Assembly (NCBI GenBank): GCA_038373885.1
Contig: JAWZYV010006213.1
Location: forward strand, 372,001 to 436,000
Length of the DNA stretch: 64,000 nt
Source of the DNA: Cheiracanthium punctorium
Taxonomy: Eukaryota; Arthropoda; Arachnida; Araneae; Cheiracanthiidae
Direction of reading: 5' to 3'
The first letter of the stretch is position 1; each line of letters starts with the position of its first letter. Both the position numbers and the translations under genes were made by a program. Shown here piece after piece: positions 24,407-35,866 of this stretch. The notes beneath the pieces are model-generated. The model saw only the letters and a program-made list of their open reading frames with translations, was not told where the DNA came from and made no database searches.

Positions 24407-25974
24407 CACTGGTGTGCAAAAATTAAGGACGAAGTCGAAAAATTAGCATATCAGCTGAACGAAGAGGCAGAGCGGACAGAAAAACCAATCAGGAGATTAA
24501 GTAAGGTGATGTACGGTTGCACATGCGCAGATATGCATGTAGACGTAATGGGGGAGTGTCTGGGGAGTATAAAGCATGTTGTCGGTGTAAGATCACTATT
24601 TCTGGCAAAGACATTGCACGCCGTATAGCAGTTAAAATCACACCGAGTTGCTGCCTCAGCGAGAAATGGCGAATAATCAATCTGTTAGACGACATCTGGA
24701 TGCTTTTACCCGAGGTCGAATCATTGGGAAGTTGGAGGAAGGCCGCAGTGTGACAAGTGTGGCTGCAGAGTTCGGAATTGCTCACAGCATCGTTTCACGA
24801 CTTTGGAGACAATTTCAAACTACAGGAACAGCTATCCGGGGGTTTAGTAGTGGTCGTCCACGAGGAACCACACCCGCAGATGACCGGTATATTGCCTTAC
24901 AGGCCAGAAGAATCAGGCGGCAGACAGCGGGAGAAATCGCTAGGCACACGACACAGGCGACTGGACGACCGATATCGCGTTTAACCGTGGCCAGAAGACT
25001 GCACGGTGGTGGTCTGTTTGCACGACGCCCTGTACGGTGTGTACCTCTAACGCCTGCCCATCGGAGAAGGCGTTCTCTGTGGTGCCGGGAACACCGGAAT
25101 TGGAGAGACAATGAATGGGGACGAGTACTCTTGATGGGGACGAGTACTCTACAGATGAGAGCAGATTGAGTCTGAGTAGCGATTCTCATCGCATACTCAT
25201 CTGGAGAGAGCAGGGAAGCCGCAATCATCCCTCGAACATCATTGAAAGGGACAGGTATGGAGGTGGAGGTGTTCTCGTTTGGGGAGGCATCATGCTTGGT
25301 AGTCGTACAGACCTTTACATCTTCGACGCAGGTTCAGTCAACGGGACCCGTTATTGTAACGAGATTCTTCCTCCATATGTGCGTCTTTTTAGAGGCGCTA
25401 TGGGTCCGCAGTTCCTTTTCATGGACGACAATGCACCATGTCATCGCACAGTAGCTGCCGAACAGCTCTTAGAGAATGAGGATATTGAACGTATGGATTG
25501 GCCGGCACGATCTCCGGATCTCAATCCCATCGAGCATGTATGGGATGTTCTAGGCAGACGCTTGGCAGCTCGTACCTTACCACCAGTAACGATTCCGGAG
25601 CTCCGATTGGCGCTGCAAGACGAATGGGCAGCAATGCCTCAACAACTCATTGACACCCGCATTCTCAGCATGGGCAGACGCTGTGAAACCTGCCTAGCAG
25701 TCAGGGGAGATCATATCCCCTATTAAAGACCGGATGTTTCTTGCTGGACACCCATCACAGGGATGTTTCGGCCTTCAGTCGCATTGCGCTCCATGCTACT
25801 TTTTCAATAAAGCTTCTTTTTATCCCTCTGATTTCTCTTTTAGTAAGTGTTGCTTACATTACTCATGTCCTTACGTATTGGGGATCTTACGGTATTAAAT
25901 GTGTTGATTTGGAAAGCTTTTGTAAAAAGTTATATTGAAAAAACCGTCTCGTCCTTAATTTTTGCACACCAGTG
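24407..25974 (+). mobile_element. Tc1-type DNA transposon, nearly complete, unit 1 only
   Basis: A 1568-bp element with inverted ends cactggtgtgcaaaaattaa (left, and inverted on the right), inserted at a TA (24405-24406 and 25975-25976). Unit 2 keeps the empty site agaatatttcaaaatgg near 50216, so insertion is placed to the base and postdates the duplication or was lost from unit 2. It carries one plus-strand transposase gene with a single visible frameshift. GC content is clearly above that of its surroundings. Confidence 0.95.
24666..25726 (+). pseudogene. Tc1 family transposase (DD34E), one frameshift
   Basis: Start at MANNQSVRRHLDAF. A paired-type helix-turn-helix DNA-binding region follows (about residues 5-110: RGRIIGKLEEGRSVTSVAAE, then HSIVSRLWRQFQTTG, then ISRLTVARRLH). 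The DDE catalytic domain has D in TDES, D in FMDDNAPCH and E in LNPIEHVWD, with 34 residues between the second D and the E. The product would cut and paste the element at TA. The reading frame breaks at about 25130, where 17 bases (atggggacgagtactct) occur twice, at 25115-25131 and 25134-25150, just before the first catalytic Asp. After the break the frame stays open to HIPY and the stop, close to full Tc1 length. Confidence 0.93.
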
Positions 25975-26214
25975 TATTTCAAAATGGACATCCTAAATTT
26001 TCAATTCAATAACTCAATCGTAATACGGTATGTATAAAATATCAATAAAACTATGTATTACATGCGCAAGTCGTACATATTTATTTTTCATCTGAAGATC
26101 CATAGAGCCGCTGTGATCCAATGTTCTGTCAAACAACACTAAAAAAACTGGAGTTAAAGATGGTATAAATGAAAACTCTGCTTAACGACACACATAAAGT
26201 GGAATTTATCACTT

Positions 26215-26257
26215 CGAATGATCGTTTCGGCAGGAAAAATTTTAGCCTTCTTCAGCC
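26215..26257 (-). ncRNA. Degraded hammerhead-like motif in the Penelope-like element
   Basis: The minus strand reads CTGAAGA, then an AT-rich stem II region flanked by GGC/GCC, GAAACGATCATTC. Core bases are present, but stem III (ACG-AT-CAT) has lost a pair. The counterpart in unit 2 (50452-50497) has GAGACGATCGTTC and a damaged CTGANGA. It is probably inactive. Confidence 0.35.
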
Positions 26258-26899
26258 GTCAGCACACAGCCTCACAGAATAGTGGGGGCTGAATGATTAA
26301 AAAAAAAACCATAAGCGAACAGAAATATGCCAGTTGGAAAAAGGAAAAAGTGAGAAACATTGGAGACTAAAGGAAGGGGAAAAAAGGAGATTAAGTTTAA
26401 AAAAAAAAGAAAGAAAGGAATGTAGATAAAAATAGAATATGGACAAATGGAAATAAATAAATAAAAATAAACAAAAAAAAACATACAAAAAATATAGAAA
26501 AAGAAAGCAGAACAAACAAAATAATAATAACAAAAAGAAAATAAAAACACTGGATTTTTTAACACACAGGACAGCAGCTTTTCAATTAATTGATTATAAT
26601 AAACATAAAAGAAAAACAGAAAACACACACAATAACAGAAAAAAATATAAATAAATAAAAATTACGACCAGGGAAAATATCTAGTGGGGGAAAAAGTGTG
26701 GGGGGTAAAGAAAAGAAGTTAATAGAACTTCAGAATTACTGCCTTCAAGAATAATAATGAAAAAAGAATGTTAGAACAATCATTCACAAGACGTTCTAAG
26801 TGCTGCATAATGTAAAAACCTTCCAAAAAATCATGATGAGACAAAGACCAAGGAGTGCACAAGATCTTAGCACTAGAAAGTTGAAAACGATGATTAGAA

Positions 26900-27680
26900 T
26901 TCTAACAATGTGAGGCTAAAAATTTTGGAAATCTCATGCTTAGAAACATATCTCTCATGCTCTTTGAGCCTAAATTTGAGAGCTCTTCTGATCTGACCAA
27001 TAGAGCCCTAATCACAAGATATTATATTCCACAAGAAATATAATAAACACCCCCACTTTTCTTAGTAGGAATACGATCTATAAGTAAAGAGCATTTAAGT
27101 TTACTTGCAGGTTTAAAGAGGACTTTGAATCCAAAATTTTTTAGAAGTTTAGAAATTTTGTAGCATAAAGGTGAAAAGAAAAGTAGTAAAATTCATTAAT
27201 TATGATAACTATTAGTAGCAGAAGAAGTATAAGGCTTAGTAAATTAACAATTAGCCTTATCAATAATAGAGGGGCTTAAACCGTGAGAGAAGCTGAGGAT
27301 TTTAAGTAATTAATCTCATTATTAAGAGATGAAAAGTCGGAAAAATTTTTGATAGCACAAAGTGTGAAAGTGCAAAATGCAGAACGTTTTTGGTGATAAG
27401 GATAATTAGATAGAAAATTAGGAGGAAAAGAGATAGAAGAGTGTTTTTCGGAAAACAGAAGTAAAGAAACCATCAGGATTCCTAGAAAGAAACAGGAACA
27501 TCCAGAAAAGGTAAAGAATTGTTGCACTTCTCTACTTTTATTTTTTCCCTGAAAGCGATCTGCTGGAGTAAACTGGATACCCGGATCAACAGAATGAATA
27601 ATCAATAGTAAATTAGAAATATCACTATTGGAATCCACTAGAACGAAAGTATCGTCAACATATCTAGCTCAGCACGAAAA
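26900..27680 (-). pseudogene. Penelope-like reverse transcriptase C-terminus and GIY-YIG endonuclease, decayed
   Basis: The minus strand from about 27665 reads RYVDDTFVLVDSNSD, the catalytic YVDD box of the reverse transcriptase palm. A thumb-like stretch follows (PNFLSNYPYHQKRSAF, then AIKNFSDFSSLNNEINYLKS near 27300). At 26930-27050 another frame gives IGQIRRALKFRLKEHERYVS, the helix following the GIY-YIG core. Frameshifts and stops separate these pieces. The family copies itself by target-primed reverse transcription using the GIY-YIG nick. This copy lacks most of the polymerase. Confidence 0.8.
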
Positions 27681-27945
27681 ATTGAAGACCTTGAAGAACT
27701 TCTCTTCAAAATAATGCATATAAATATCACACGAAAGACGTGAGAGAGAATTACCCATATCACCCTCGATTTGTTTATAGAATGAACTATCAAAAATGAA
27801 AACTTTGTCTAACACAAACACTTACTAAAGAGATAAATTCCTCAATAGAAGAATAATGAAACTCGCGTAAATATGTTTCTAAACCGTCAATTGCATCTTG
27901 GATTGAAACTCCGTAGTTGCAACGTGACAGTAAGTTTTGAGCATC

Positions 27946-30448
27946 GGAGGAGTTTCAAGCTTAAAGTCAAGCGTACATTAGGAGTCTATTTTAGCGACTT
28001 CTGGTTATAAAATATTCTAAAGCCAACAAGGCAGACTATTGATAAACATTATACAAAAATATCCCAATTTAAAAAGAATTTATCGATCGGCTGTTCTTTG
28101 CATCTTACATTATGCTTTTGGAAACTTTAAATATTTAATACCAGCTTTAAAGAATTCACTAATATATTATGCAACTTGTTAACTCAATCATTGCAAATTT
28201 TAAGCGCTTTCTATTTTTAAAATTTTATGTTCTTGAAGTGACTCCATCTCTCTCTCTCTCTTTCTATTGTGCTCTAATTGCAACAAATATGCATGTATTT
28301 CTATTAAGGTGGTATTATTTATTGTCATGTTCCATAACTTTTTGAAAATGGTGTATAGCATCTATAGTTATTTGATGGAATTGCATAAATGTTTTTATGA
28401 TGCAATATAAGAGCAGAAATCATTTCAAGTGCAACGTAGGGATGCCAATACATTTCATTTACAGTAAAAATTGATGTTGAATTTTGACGGATGCATGTGA
28501 TTGGAAGCTCTTTCATGGAAGCATACAAAATAACTATCTACTAAACTCAAAGGTCAGTGATTCGGTTTATTATGATTTCCCTTCGTCTTGGATACGGAAT
28601 GCAACAATTCTCTTTCTGGAAACATCACTGTGCTTTGGAATGGACCTTTCAATACTTAGCTGTAGCTCAGCATTGTGCTTGCGTAAGGCTGGTCTTCAAT
28701 GGCTCATTTAAAGACCCGTGCTTTCAAGCAATGATGGGCGCAGTCATGGATATAGACGTAACAAACAGGTTGAGATTTGATTGAGCATAAATATATGGCC
28801 GAATAAGATTGCATTGGAAATTGATCTATAGTGTATACGTTCAGCATTAATTAACTATGTGACTAAACACGTAATATATTAGAAAGCATTGGTTTTAGTA
28901 TTTATAATTTAAATAAACAAACGTGAATTCCTTTCTCAATTTCTTGTGTGGCGACCTCTATGGCGACCTTATTTTGGATGTGCACGAAAGAACAAATTTT
29001 CTATGACTAATCCTCAAATGTGAACAGCTCTCATCTGAGAAAGTTATTGATTCATTTCAGTAGAAATATTCTTGAAGATTGCTTCATATTTTATATAATC
29101 TTTTGAATGATTTGCTCATTTTGAATCTAATGTACAGAAAACGTAGGCCTGCTTACAATGTGCTACTTCACCAACTTATTTTACTCTGAAGTCTGATTAC
29201 AGAATAAAACATATTATGTTTGATATACTTAAAAAACAATTTGGAAACAGCCATTTTTGAATTTTGATTTGTTTATTAAATATATCGCTCGGGTAAACAC
29301 CTTATGAATCGTCAACATTAAAAAAATTCCTTATTTAGCCTTTGTTCACCGTGCGACGAAGTTATGTATGCAATTCGTTTACAAATAACGTGTAATTTAA
29401 TGTGATATTCTTAAAATTTGCATCAGAGCTGTCACATTTAATTCTACATCAACTTGGTTTTTTGGGTTTTTTTTTGTTTTTTTTTTAATCGCAATTCCCT
29501 AATTTCCGAAGATATGAGGTTATATAGAAATTAAGAACAATATATAAAGATTCCAAATTATCTTGCTTATAAACAAGTTCGTTCTCAGGAATAAAAATCA
29601 TATTATTTTCGAGAATAATAATGCAAGATTTTTATATTGAGAATGTAAAAAGCAAATTAATTTATATTTCCGTTTAATTTCAAATCGGTAGCTTAAAATT
29701 TGAATATTTAAAACGATTAAGACAATGCATTTTATTGTATAATAAGCAAATTTCCTTTTTATTGATAACTTTGAGAAAATTTATATCTTTTAAGAAGTTG
29801 AATACTTAAAATCACGAGGTAATAATTTTCTGCATCAGTTATTAGTCACATCACGATCCGGAAACACCAGTTTGAAATTACAGTTTCAGTTTAATTAACC
29901 TGAGTACGTTACCTATGTTTTATTTACAATTAAAGAACTTTTTATGGTTTATCTGATGGTGTTCTAGTCAATATGCTTTTAGACTTGCCATATTACTGTA
30001 TTATTATTCAAATTTATGCAATATTATTACCAAATGAAATATTGTTCTTATACAGTCATTAAAAAAGCCACGAAACATTTTAGAGTTTTATTTTTATATG
30101 GGGTTTTTCATTCTAATATAGCTTATTTTAATCATGACATTATTGATCTTTAAGTAATATGACAGCAGTATCGCTTTAGCTCTTAAATGTATAACGATGC
30201 AAAGCTACATCGTATGTCTAAAACACATTCACTGCTGAATTATAGTAAGGGCTAAATTTCTTGTGTCAATTTCAAATATGAAATATAGTTTTTAATAATA
30301 AATGATTCAGGTAGTTAATAATAAAAATTTCAGATATTTCTTTCACGCTGCGAATTTTTAGAAAAATAAATTAGTTATTCACAAAACTGATATAGGATAT
30401 TTAGCTATTCGTGGCTTACACTCGTGATCGAAAAATGAACGTGTTTAA
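27946..30448. other. Intron DNA of GPCR unit 1
   Basis: Aligns with 56313-57533 and 59646-60990 of unit 2. A (TC)n tract lies at about 28243-28262. The plus-strand frames at 28484-28784 are partly retained in unit 2 (57015-57227), but they overlap each other and show no domain, so no gene is called. Confidence 0.55.
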
Positions 30449-30707
30449 CACTAAACATACTAACATTTAATATATACCTATTTCTACCATAGCCGGTCAA
30501 ATGACCGGTTGTGGTAGATAACGGTATAACGACAAATATAACTCAAAAAACAACAACAACAACAAAATAATAATAATAGGATATCAATTGTATATAATGA
30601 ATAGAAAAAGTCATGAAGTCAAATGTGCAAAAACGATAAGATTTTATGCGCATTTTTTATACAAAAGTTCATAATCGGTCATTTGACCGCTTACGGTAGT
30701 TTTAGTG
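30449..30707. mobile_element. MITE, unit 1 only
   Basis: A 259-bp insertion absent from unit 2. Inverted ends are cactaaac and gttttagtg, with a TTAA at 30445-30448 and a degraded counterpart on the right. Inner inverted blocks are ggtcaaatgaccgg and cggtcatttgaccg. It contains a short caa/taa microsatellite. Probably a piggyBac-type non-autonomous element. Confidence 0.6.
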
Positions 30708-32074
30708 TTTGGTACATTTAAGAGTTAAATGGGTTACTTTTCTTGTAAACCTTTCTCATAAGAGCGCTTTGTATACCTTATTTGGCCGAATATAGCGTGC
30801 TGTTTATCGACTGATCATTACCCTTAAAAAACCTCACTCGCGCTAAATTCAAATTCTAAATATAGGATTTTTCTAATTATCTTGATGAAAACTTTAGGAG
30901 TCGCGGCATATTCGGGCCAATTGTGTATATTATTCAAATTGTCATTATGTCAATTTTCAAATGGACAATGAAATGTTGCTAGAAAAGAACCATTTCCATG
31001 AGTGAGAGGCTGTTCTCTGCTCACCTGATCAATTTGACCATGAAATTTACTTACCCACGGCTGAAGTTGAAGAATGGTTTCATATAAAATACTGAAATAA
31101 GTACTGATAATTTTCATGCAGAAAGTAGACAAGAAAAAGTTTTGAGTGTTATTCTCTAAAAAAGGCTCTAAAATATCTGGGACACGAAATAAACATGACT
31201 AAAACACCATCAAACTTTACAAACCTGCCATTTATTTGCTAATTTTGAAACATCTAATATTTAACGATTTTTTATTCAAAATAAAACAGATACTTTATCG
31301 ATATAAATATGTATTTTAAAGATACATTTCAAAAAATTATCACTTTATAAATTGATATAAGGCCACTTATCTCATCAAAATAGGACACTTTAATTAATAT
31401 AAAATTATCTTTTTAACTTTAAAATTTAAAGTTCCATAAAGCAATGAAAAATTATTTTCTGCATCTATTTCCTTCGAAATTTGGCTAACTATTCATATAT
31501 TTTATTCGATTTTTAGTGTAATAATTCATTATTCATATTAATATTTTATCAAGAGATTATTAATAGTAAATTATATTTGGGCCGTTTAGTTCTAATAGTA
31601 CGAATAAAAATCAGCTTCTTAATATGAGTGTTAAAAAAGACGGGAATTAAAATTTGCAAAAATATTTGAACAAAGAAGTAGGGAAATTTGGGAAGCTTAT
31701 AATTCATTCCTTTTTAATATAAGTGTATTGAAAATTGGCATCCGGGGTTAAATCGATCTATTTTCTTTTTTAAATATGAGGTAAAAACTAGTTGCTGCCA
31801 TTGGAAAAAAAATTGTGCGTATTTAAATATAAGATGGCCCTCCTGCAAATTTTATATGTGTAGCAAATTAAAGTATTTTTTATTCGTACACGACTGGTCT
31901 GTATAACTTACTGTAGGACAAACGGCGACCAAATAAATGCCAAGTGGCGATTTTTTTTTTCCTTTTTCTTTTTTTCCCCGTAGTTGTATGTTATTCCTTA
32001 TTATTCAGTTTCAAAACAAATGAAGACTTATACCTTTTTTACATGATTTGTATTGATAATTTGGTAATTCTTAC
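30708..32074. other. Intron DNA next to exon N1
   Basis: Aligns with about 61000-62500 of unit 2. No other feature is seen. The conserved donor ends the exon at 32075. Confidence 0.55.
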
Positions 32075-32481
32075 CGGGCTCTGAAAGAAGTGACCAAGCT
32101 GCGGTATTGAAATGGCTTGTTTACAGCAATAGCTCTGTCAGTACTGATGGCGGCGATTGTCCAGTTGGAAGCTGTTAATATCGTCCATATAAACACAGAA
32201 TGAATAACGCAACCAATATTTTCAAAGTGCCAGTCTGGATCTGCCAGATTGACAATGCAGGGTATCTGCACGTAGACAGCACTCAAAAAGTCAGCTAATG
32301 CGAGATTTAAAATAAATATGTTACCTGGCTGACTTCTCATTTTGTGGCAAGAGAAGTATGACAGTATGACTAAGCCATTGCCAGTCATACTCAAAACAGA
32401 AGAAAATCCAACCACAATTGCTGCAGCGACATTTTCTCTTTCCGCCCAACTTAGATTTCCAGGAAGTTCATCATTTCCCAT
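32075..32481 (-). CDS. GPCR first coding exon N1 (N-terminus to TM3)
   Basis: The ATG at 32481 lies 6 nt after a good acceptor (tcttttcAG), so a 5' UTR intron precedes it. It encodes a short N-terminus with an NLS glycosylation site, TM1 with GN (TGNGLVILSYF), TM2 with LALAD, the loop-1 tryptophan (DPDWHF), TM3 with the disulphide cysteine (GCVIHSVFIW) and DRA in place of DRY. It ends AGAGCCCG|GTAAGA, phase 2, in intracellular loop 2. Position 3.32 is isoleucine rather than aspartate, arguing against an amine receptor. The exon cannot make a receptor alone; it must join a TM4-TM7 exon. N1 and N2 differ at 11 of 136 positions, mostly conservatively. Confidence 0.88.
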
Positions 32482-33112
32482 TCTTATCTGAAAAGATTAG
32501 ACAAGTGGATTTAACTAGTCGTATCAGCTATAAATATACTAGTTACCGCAAAATTTTGATACAGAACGAATTCCGATGGACAGAAATTCAAATTCGTTAA
32601 AGAGAAATTTCAGTGAAAGAATTCTTACTACATGATTTTTTTGATAGATATGTTTTATTCATTTATTTGAAATATACATGATTTTTTTTTTGTATCAAGA
32701 TTTCGTAATATGTATCACTTATGAGTAATACGGAATAATGCAGAATTCAGAAAACTTTTATAATTACCTTATACTAACATTGTTTTCTCTTGTTATATAT
32801 TAAATAAAATTTTATGTTTAAAAGAGCACCAATGAATAAATATATATTGAACTATTATTTTGTAAAATAGAAAGGCGTTGTGTTTATCACAAAAAAGCCC
32901 GCTGACTAATATAAGAACATGAAGTAAATATACGCTAAGTTTACCGATCAGAAAACTTCGTTTATCCATATTTAATTTACATCAATTATTAAATGCTGCT
33001 TATAGATTTACACTTACTTAAGCTTCCATTTAAGCGTAACACGTATTGAAAAAGACAAACTATAATTTATTTAAAAATTATATTTTTTGAATATAATATT
33101 ACCTGAAATATG

Positions 33113-33230
33113 CAATTCCTTCGCGAAAATTTTTCACCTTTGCATTTCACTATAAAACTGTGGTCAGTTAAAAATTGGTCTATTGAGCAGTAAAGACCTT
33201 ATCAGCTTTTGTTATATAACATGTCATCGA
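33113..33230 (-). promoter_or_regulatory. Candidate 5' UTR exon and promoter of GPCR unit 1
   Basis: A donor CAG|GTAATA at 33113 is conserved in unit 2 (63543) and could pair with the acceptor just before the N1 ATG. Upstream, tatataac on the minus strand (about 33212-33219) resembles a TATA box, but unit 2 lacks it. The region is well preserved between units. Only the splice sites are reasonably supported. Confidence 0.35.
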
Positions 33231-33590
33231 CAGATGGTGGAGAAAGGTGTTCCCGTCATATTCCTTGTTTTCATAGATAAGGAAAGTAAACGGAATAAAG
33301 TGGACAACATATAAGATTATCCACTTATATTAAAACATTTTTGCTGCAGAAAGAAATTAAGAATAACTTTTACATCTTAAAAATCTCTCGAAAATGCTTA
33401 TATTGAACGTAAACAAAAGTAAATATTAATTTTACGAATCAAACATGTGGATATGAAAAACCCTCCATAAGTTTTATGAGGTGCAAAAGCCGTCTATTAG
33501 TCAGCCATAAAAATGTCCCACCACACTCCTATGTAGGAAAGCAAAAATTAAAGATAATAACTTTGTGTTCAAATCGCCAAAAAATTAGCA

Positions 33591-35586
33591 AGTAAGAAAA
33601 ATGGTTTTTAAAACATAGAAATTAGTGGGTCAAAATTAACTACACTATAGAATACTGTAATATAGATTTGCAAAATCTGTCACCCAAATTACCGACACAA
33701 TATTATACAATGAAACCCTATAACTTCTTCGCATTTTGTGATTATGGTCTATATGATATTCCCTTGCTCTGGAATTAGTTAAGTAATAAACCTGAAGAAG
33801 CAAAGTAAAATTGCTGAAATTAGATGCAAATCGTTAAAGACTAGATATTACTTTCAACCAACGTTTATTTTACAAGTCCTATTGCATTACGTGTGTATGT
33901 GCATTGATTTGTTTATATAAAATAAAAAAAAGAACAAGAAGACGAAAAATATGCTTACATTTACAGAAAATAAATACTTAATAAATTTGAATGTTGGTGT
34001 TCATAATTTTTCTTGCTTATTTTTGTCTCTTTTTCACAAAAAAAAAAAAAAAAAAAAAACTAAACAGGAAATCATAACGCATCTCAATAATTTATTTTAT
34101 TTTTCAGAATTAACAAACAGTTTACAATCGAGGAACAAATGTTTCCTGCAGAACATTGCTAAGTATTTCTGTATAAAATACCTCTACACTTCTCAGCATC
34201 AGAAATCCCCTAAAACATGGATACTGCAAGACGATCATTCTCACCCTGCTTAAATCGATTTCTCTTGAAACGGTTGGCGTACTAATTACCGTCTTGTTAT
34301 TTGGACCAGCATATTCTCGATTAAGAACATTGCTAAAGTAATAATTACAAATCACGTATTGTGAAAGAAACAAAAGACATTTAAAATATCGCTGGAGCTT
34401 TAAGTATTTTTGAATTAGATAAATGGATGTCTCTGAATTTAACATAAAACTTCAATCAAAACAGTATCATTTTTCACACTAATATGTTATAAATGCATTA
34501 AATTTCCTGGATGATCTACACGTTCATTATCTTGTTTAAGTGTCTTAGCTACCGGATAGTGGGAGGAGCATTTATTTATTCCCCTACATTCCCCGCTCTC
34601 TTACAGCAATTTTTGAGGATTTCGTGTGCGAATTGCGCAATTTTGTGACATTAAATTGATATTAATTTCAATTTATGTTATTAATTTAGAATTAACTTTA
34701 AACTCAAATTTCATATTGTCAAAGTGCTAGGTTTTTTTTTTTTTTAATGATCGGTTAAAAGTTGGATATCTCGTTCGAAATGTGCCTAACTGTAGAAGCA
34801 AAATTAATTACTATCTTCCAAAAGCATTATTACAGACATTAGTTAACAGAAGAGTCACGACTCTAAACAGGATAAAATTTCTCAAAATAATAATATTAAT
34901 AATAATAGAATTAATAATAATAAAAACGTTCATGCATGAAATATAGGGATTTCGATCTCTTAGTAACTCAAATTATACATACAAGACGCAGAAAGTGGCG
35001 AAATAGGCGCCCAATTAGTAGCACGTACTTGTGCTTGAACATAGGCTACGGCGCGTTATAAATATGTGATGAAGTACGAACATTTAACGTTTCACATTCA
35101 GTAGTAAATTTATAAATATATCCTTATGCGAAATGCAAATTTCGATAGCCCACGAACATAGTTTGCTCAGACTACTCTACTGGTTACAGGCCTTAATCGG
35201 TAATTTTTCACGCACTTCTCTCCTTTGCTAGCCCTGATTACCGCACAAGCCAACTAGGCCACAGCCTAGGGGCACCAAGTTTAAGGGGACCCAAATAATT
35301 ATTAAAATAGTTAAAATTCTATTCCTAAAAAAATGAGCTATGCTAAATTTTTAACAGTAATGAGAATATAGAGATATACTTTGACGACAGATACCGCTGA
35401 GCAAAAGGGTTTGTTTACACTATATTCAGGGATAAAACAAACGTCATGTTAAGATCTCGAGAGTTTCACCATGGAGTATGCATTGACGTGACGTCATGTG
35501 ATTCTGAACTATAACTTCTAGATTTCTAGATTAAACGCTAAAAATTTGCGAACTTTAAGTTTAAATTTTTTGTCGAAGCATTAGTC
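33591..35586. other. Spacer between units, AT-rich
   Basis: A poly(A) run of about 22 lies near 34039. Near 35260 there is a short motif (agcctaggggcacca) resembling a dispersed repeat. No gene is supported. Confidence 0.5.
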
Positions 35587-35866
35587 GATGGAACAAGAGT
35601 GTGCATTAAATTTATATATCGTAATACTATAGATTGCGAATTTTTTTACTGGAACCGCAGGCAATAAAACATTTTAATTCCACTTATAACATATTCTAGT
35701 ACTTTTTTACCATATCCTTTCAAAAAAACTCAATTTCCAAATATACCTGCATTTGCGATGACAGTAAATAAATTTCAAGGACAAACATTCGAAAAAAGTG
35801 AAAATTTATTGAGGCGCAGCAAGTTTTTAACATGGTCAGTGGTACGCCTCAGCAAGTAGAATTCAA
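35587..35866 (+). pseudogene. PIF1-like helicase fragment of Helitron type
   Basis: The plus strand reads DGTRVCIKFIYRNTIDCEFF, then after a stop ILIPLITYSSTFLPYPFKKT, QFPNIPAFAMTVNKFQGQTF and, one frame over, HGQWYASASR. This is the C-terminal part of the PIF1-like superfamily 1 helicase encoded by autonomous Helitrons; the FAMTxNKxQGQTF box is the telling motif. One stop and one frameshift make it dead. No Helitron ends were found around it, so it is an isolated fragment and need not be the source of the Helitrons in unit 2. Confidence 0.75.

Larger units (their letters stand above)
26135..27945 (-). mobile_element. Penelope-like retroelement copy 1, 5'-truncated
   Basis: Same insertion, with the same flanks, as copy 2 in unit 2, so it predates the duplication. 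On the minus strand it contains the end of a reverse transcriptase, a GIY-YIG endonuclease region, an A-rich 3' part and, at about 26135-26270, the terminal region with a degraded hammerhead-like motif. Reverse transcriptase and GIY-YIG in that order are diagnostic of Penelope-like elements. Confidence 0.85.
16330..33590 (-). repeat. Tandem duplication unit 1 of a GPCR locus
   Basis: Similarity to unit 2 begins near aagattacttgg (16326 versus 43346) and continues, apart from insertions, through exon A, exon B, a Penelope-like remnant and the N exon, up to at least 33560 (versus 64000, the window end). Introns and flanks remain easily alignable by eye and coding exons are more similar still. 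The two units run in the same orientation, separated by about 9.7 kb. Confidence 0.9.

Noticed and set aside
24815..25228. Minus-strand frame of 137 codons
   Set aside because: Antisense shadow of the Tc1 transposase.
26272..26628. Long minus-strand open frame of 118 codons
   Set aside because: It is the translation of a purine-rich 3' part of the Penelope-like element, giving almost only F, L, Y and S. It is not conserved as a frame in copy 2.
28484..28784. Plus-strand frames partly retained in unit 2 (57015-57227)
   Set aside because: Retention is no better than for the surrounding intron DNA, and the unit-1 frames overlap each other. No domain.
32075..32481. Amine receptor or opsin assignment for the GPCR
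   Set aside because: No Asp at 3.32, no Lys at 7.43 and no CWxP in TM6, so only a general rhodopsin-like call is justified.
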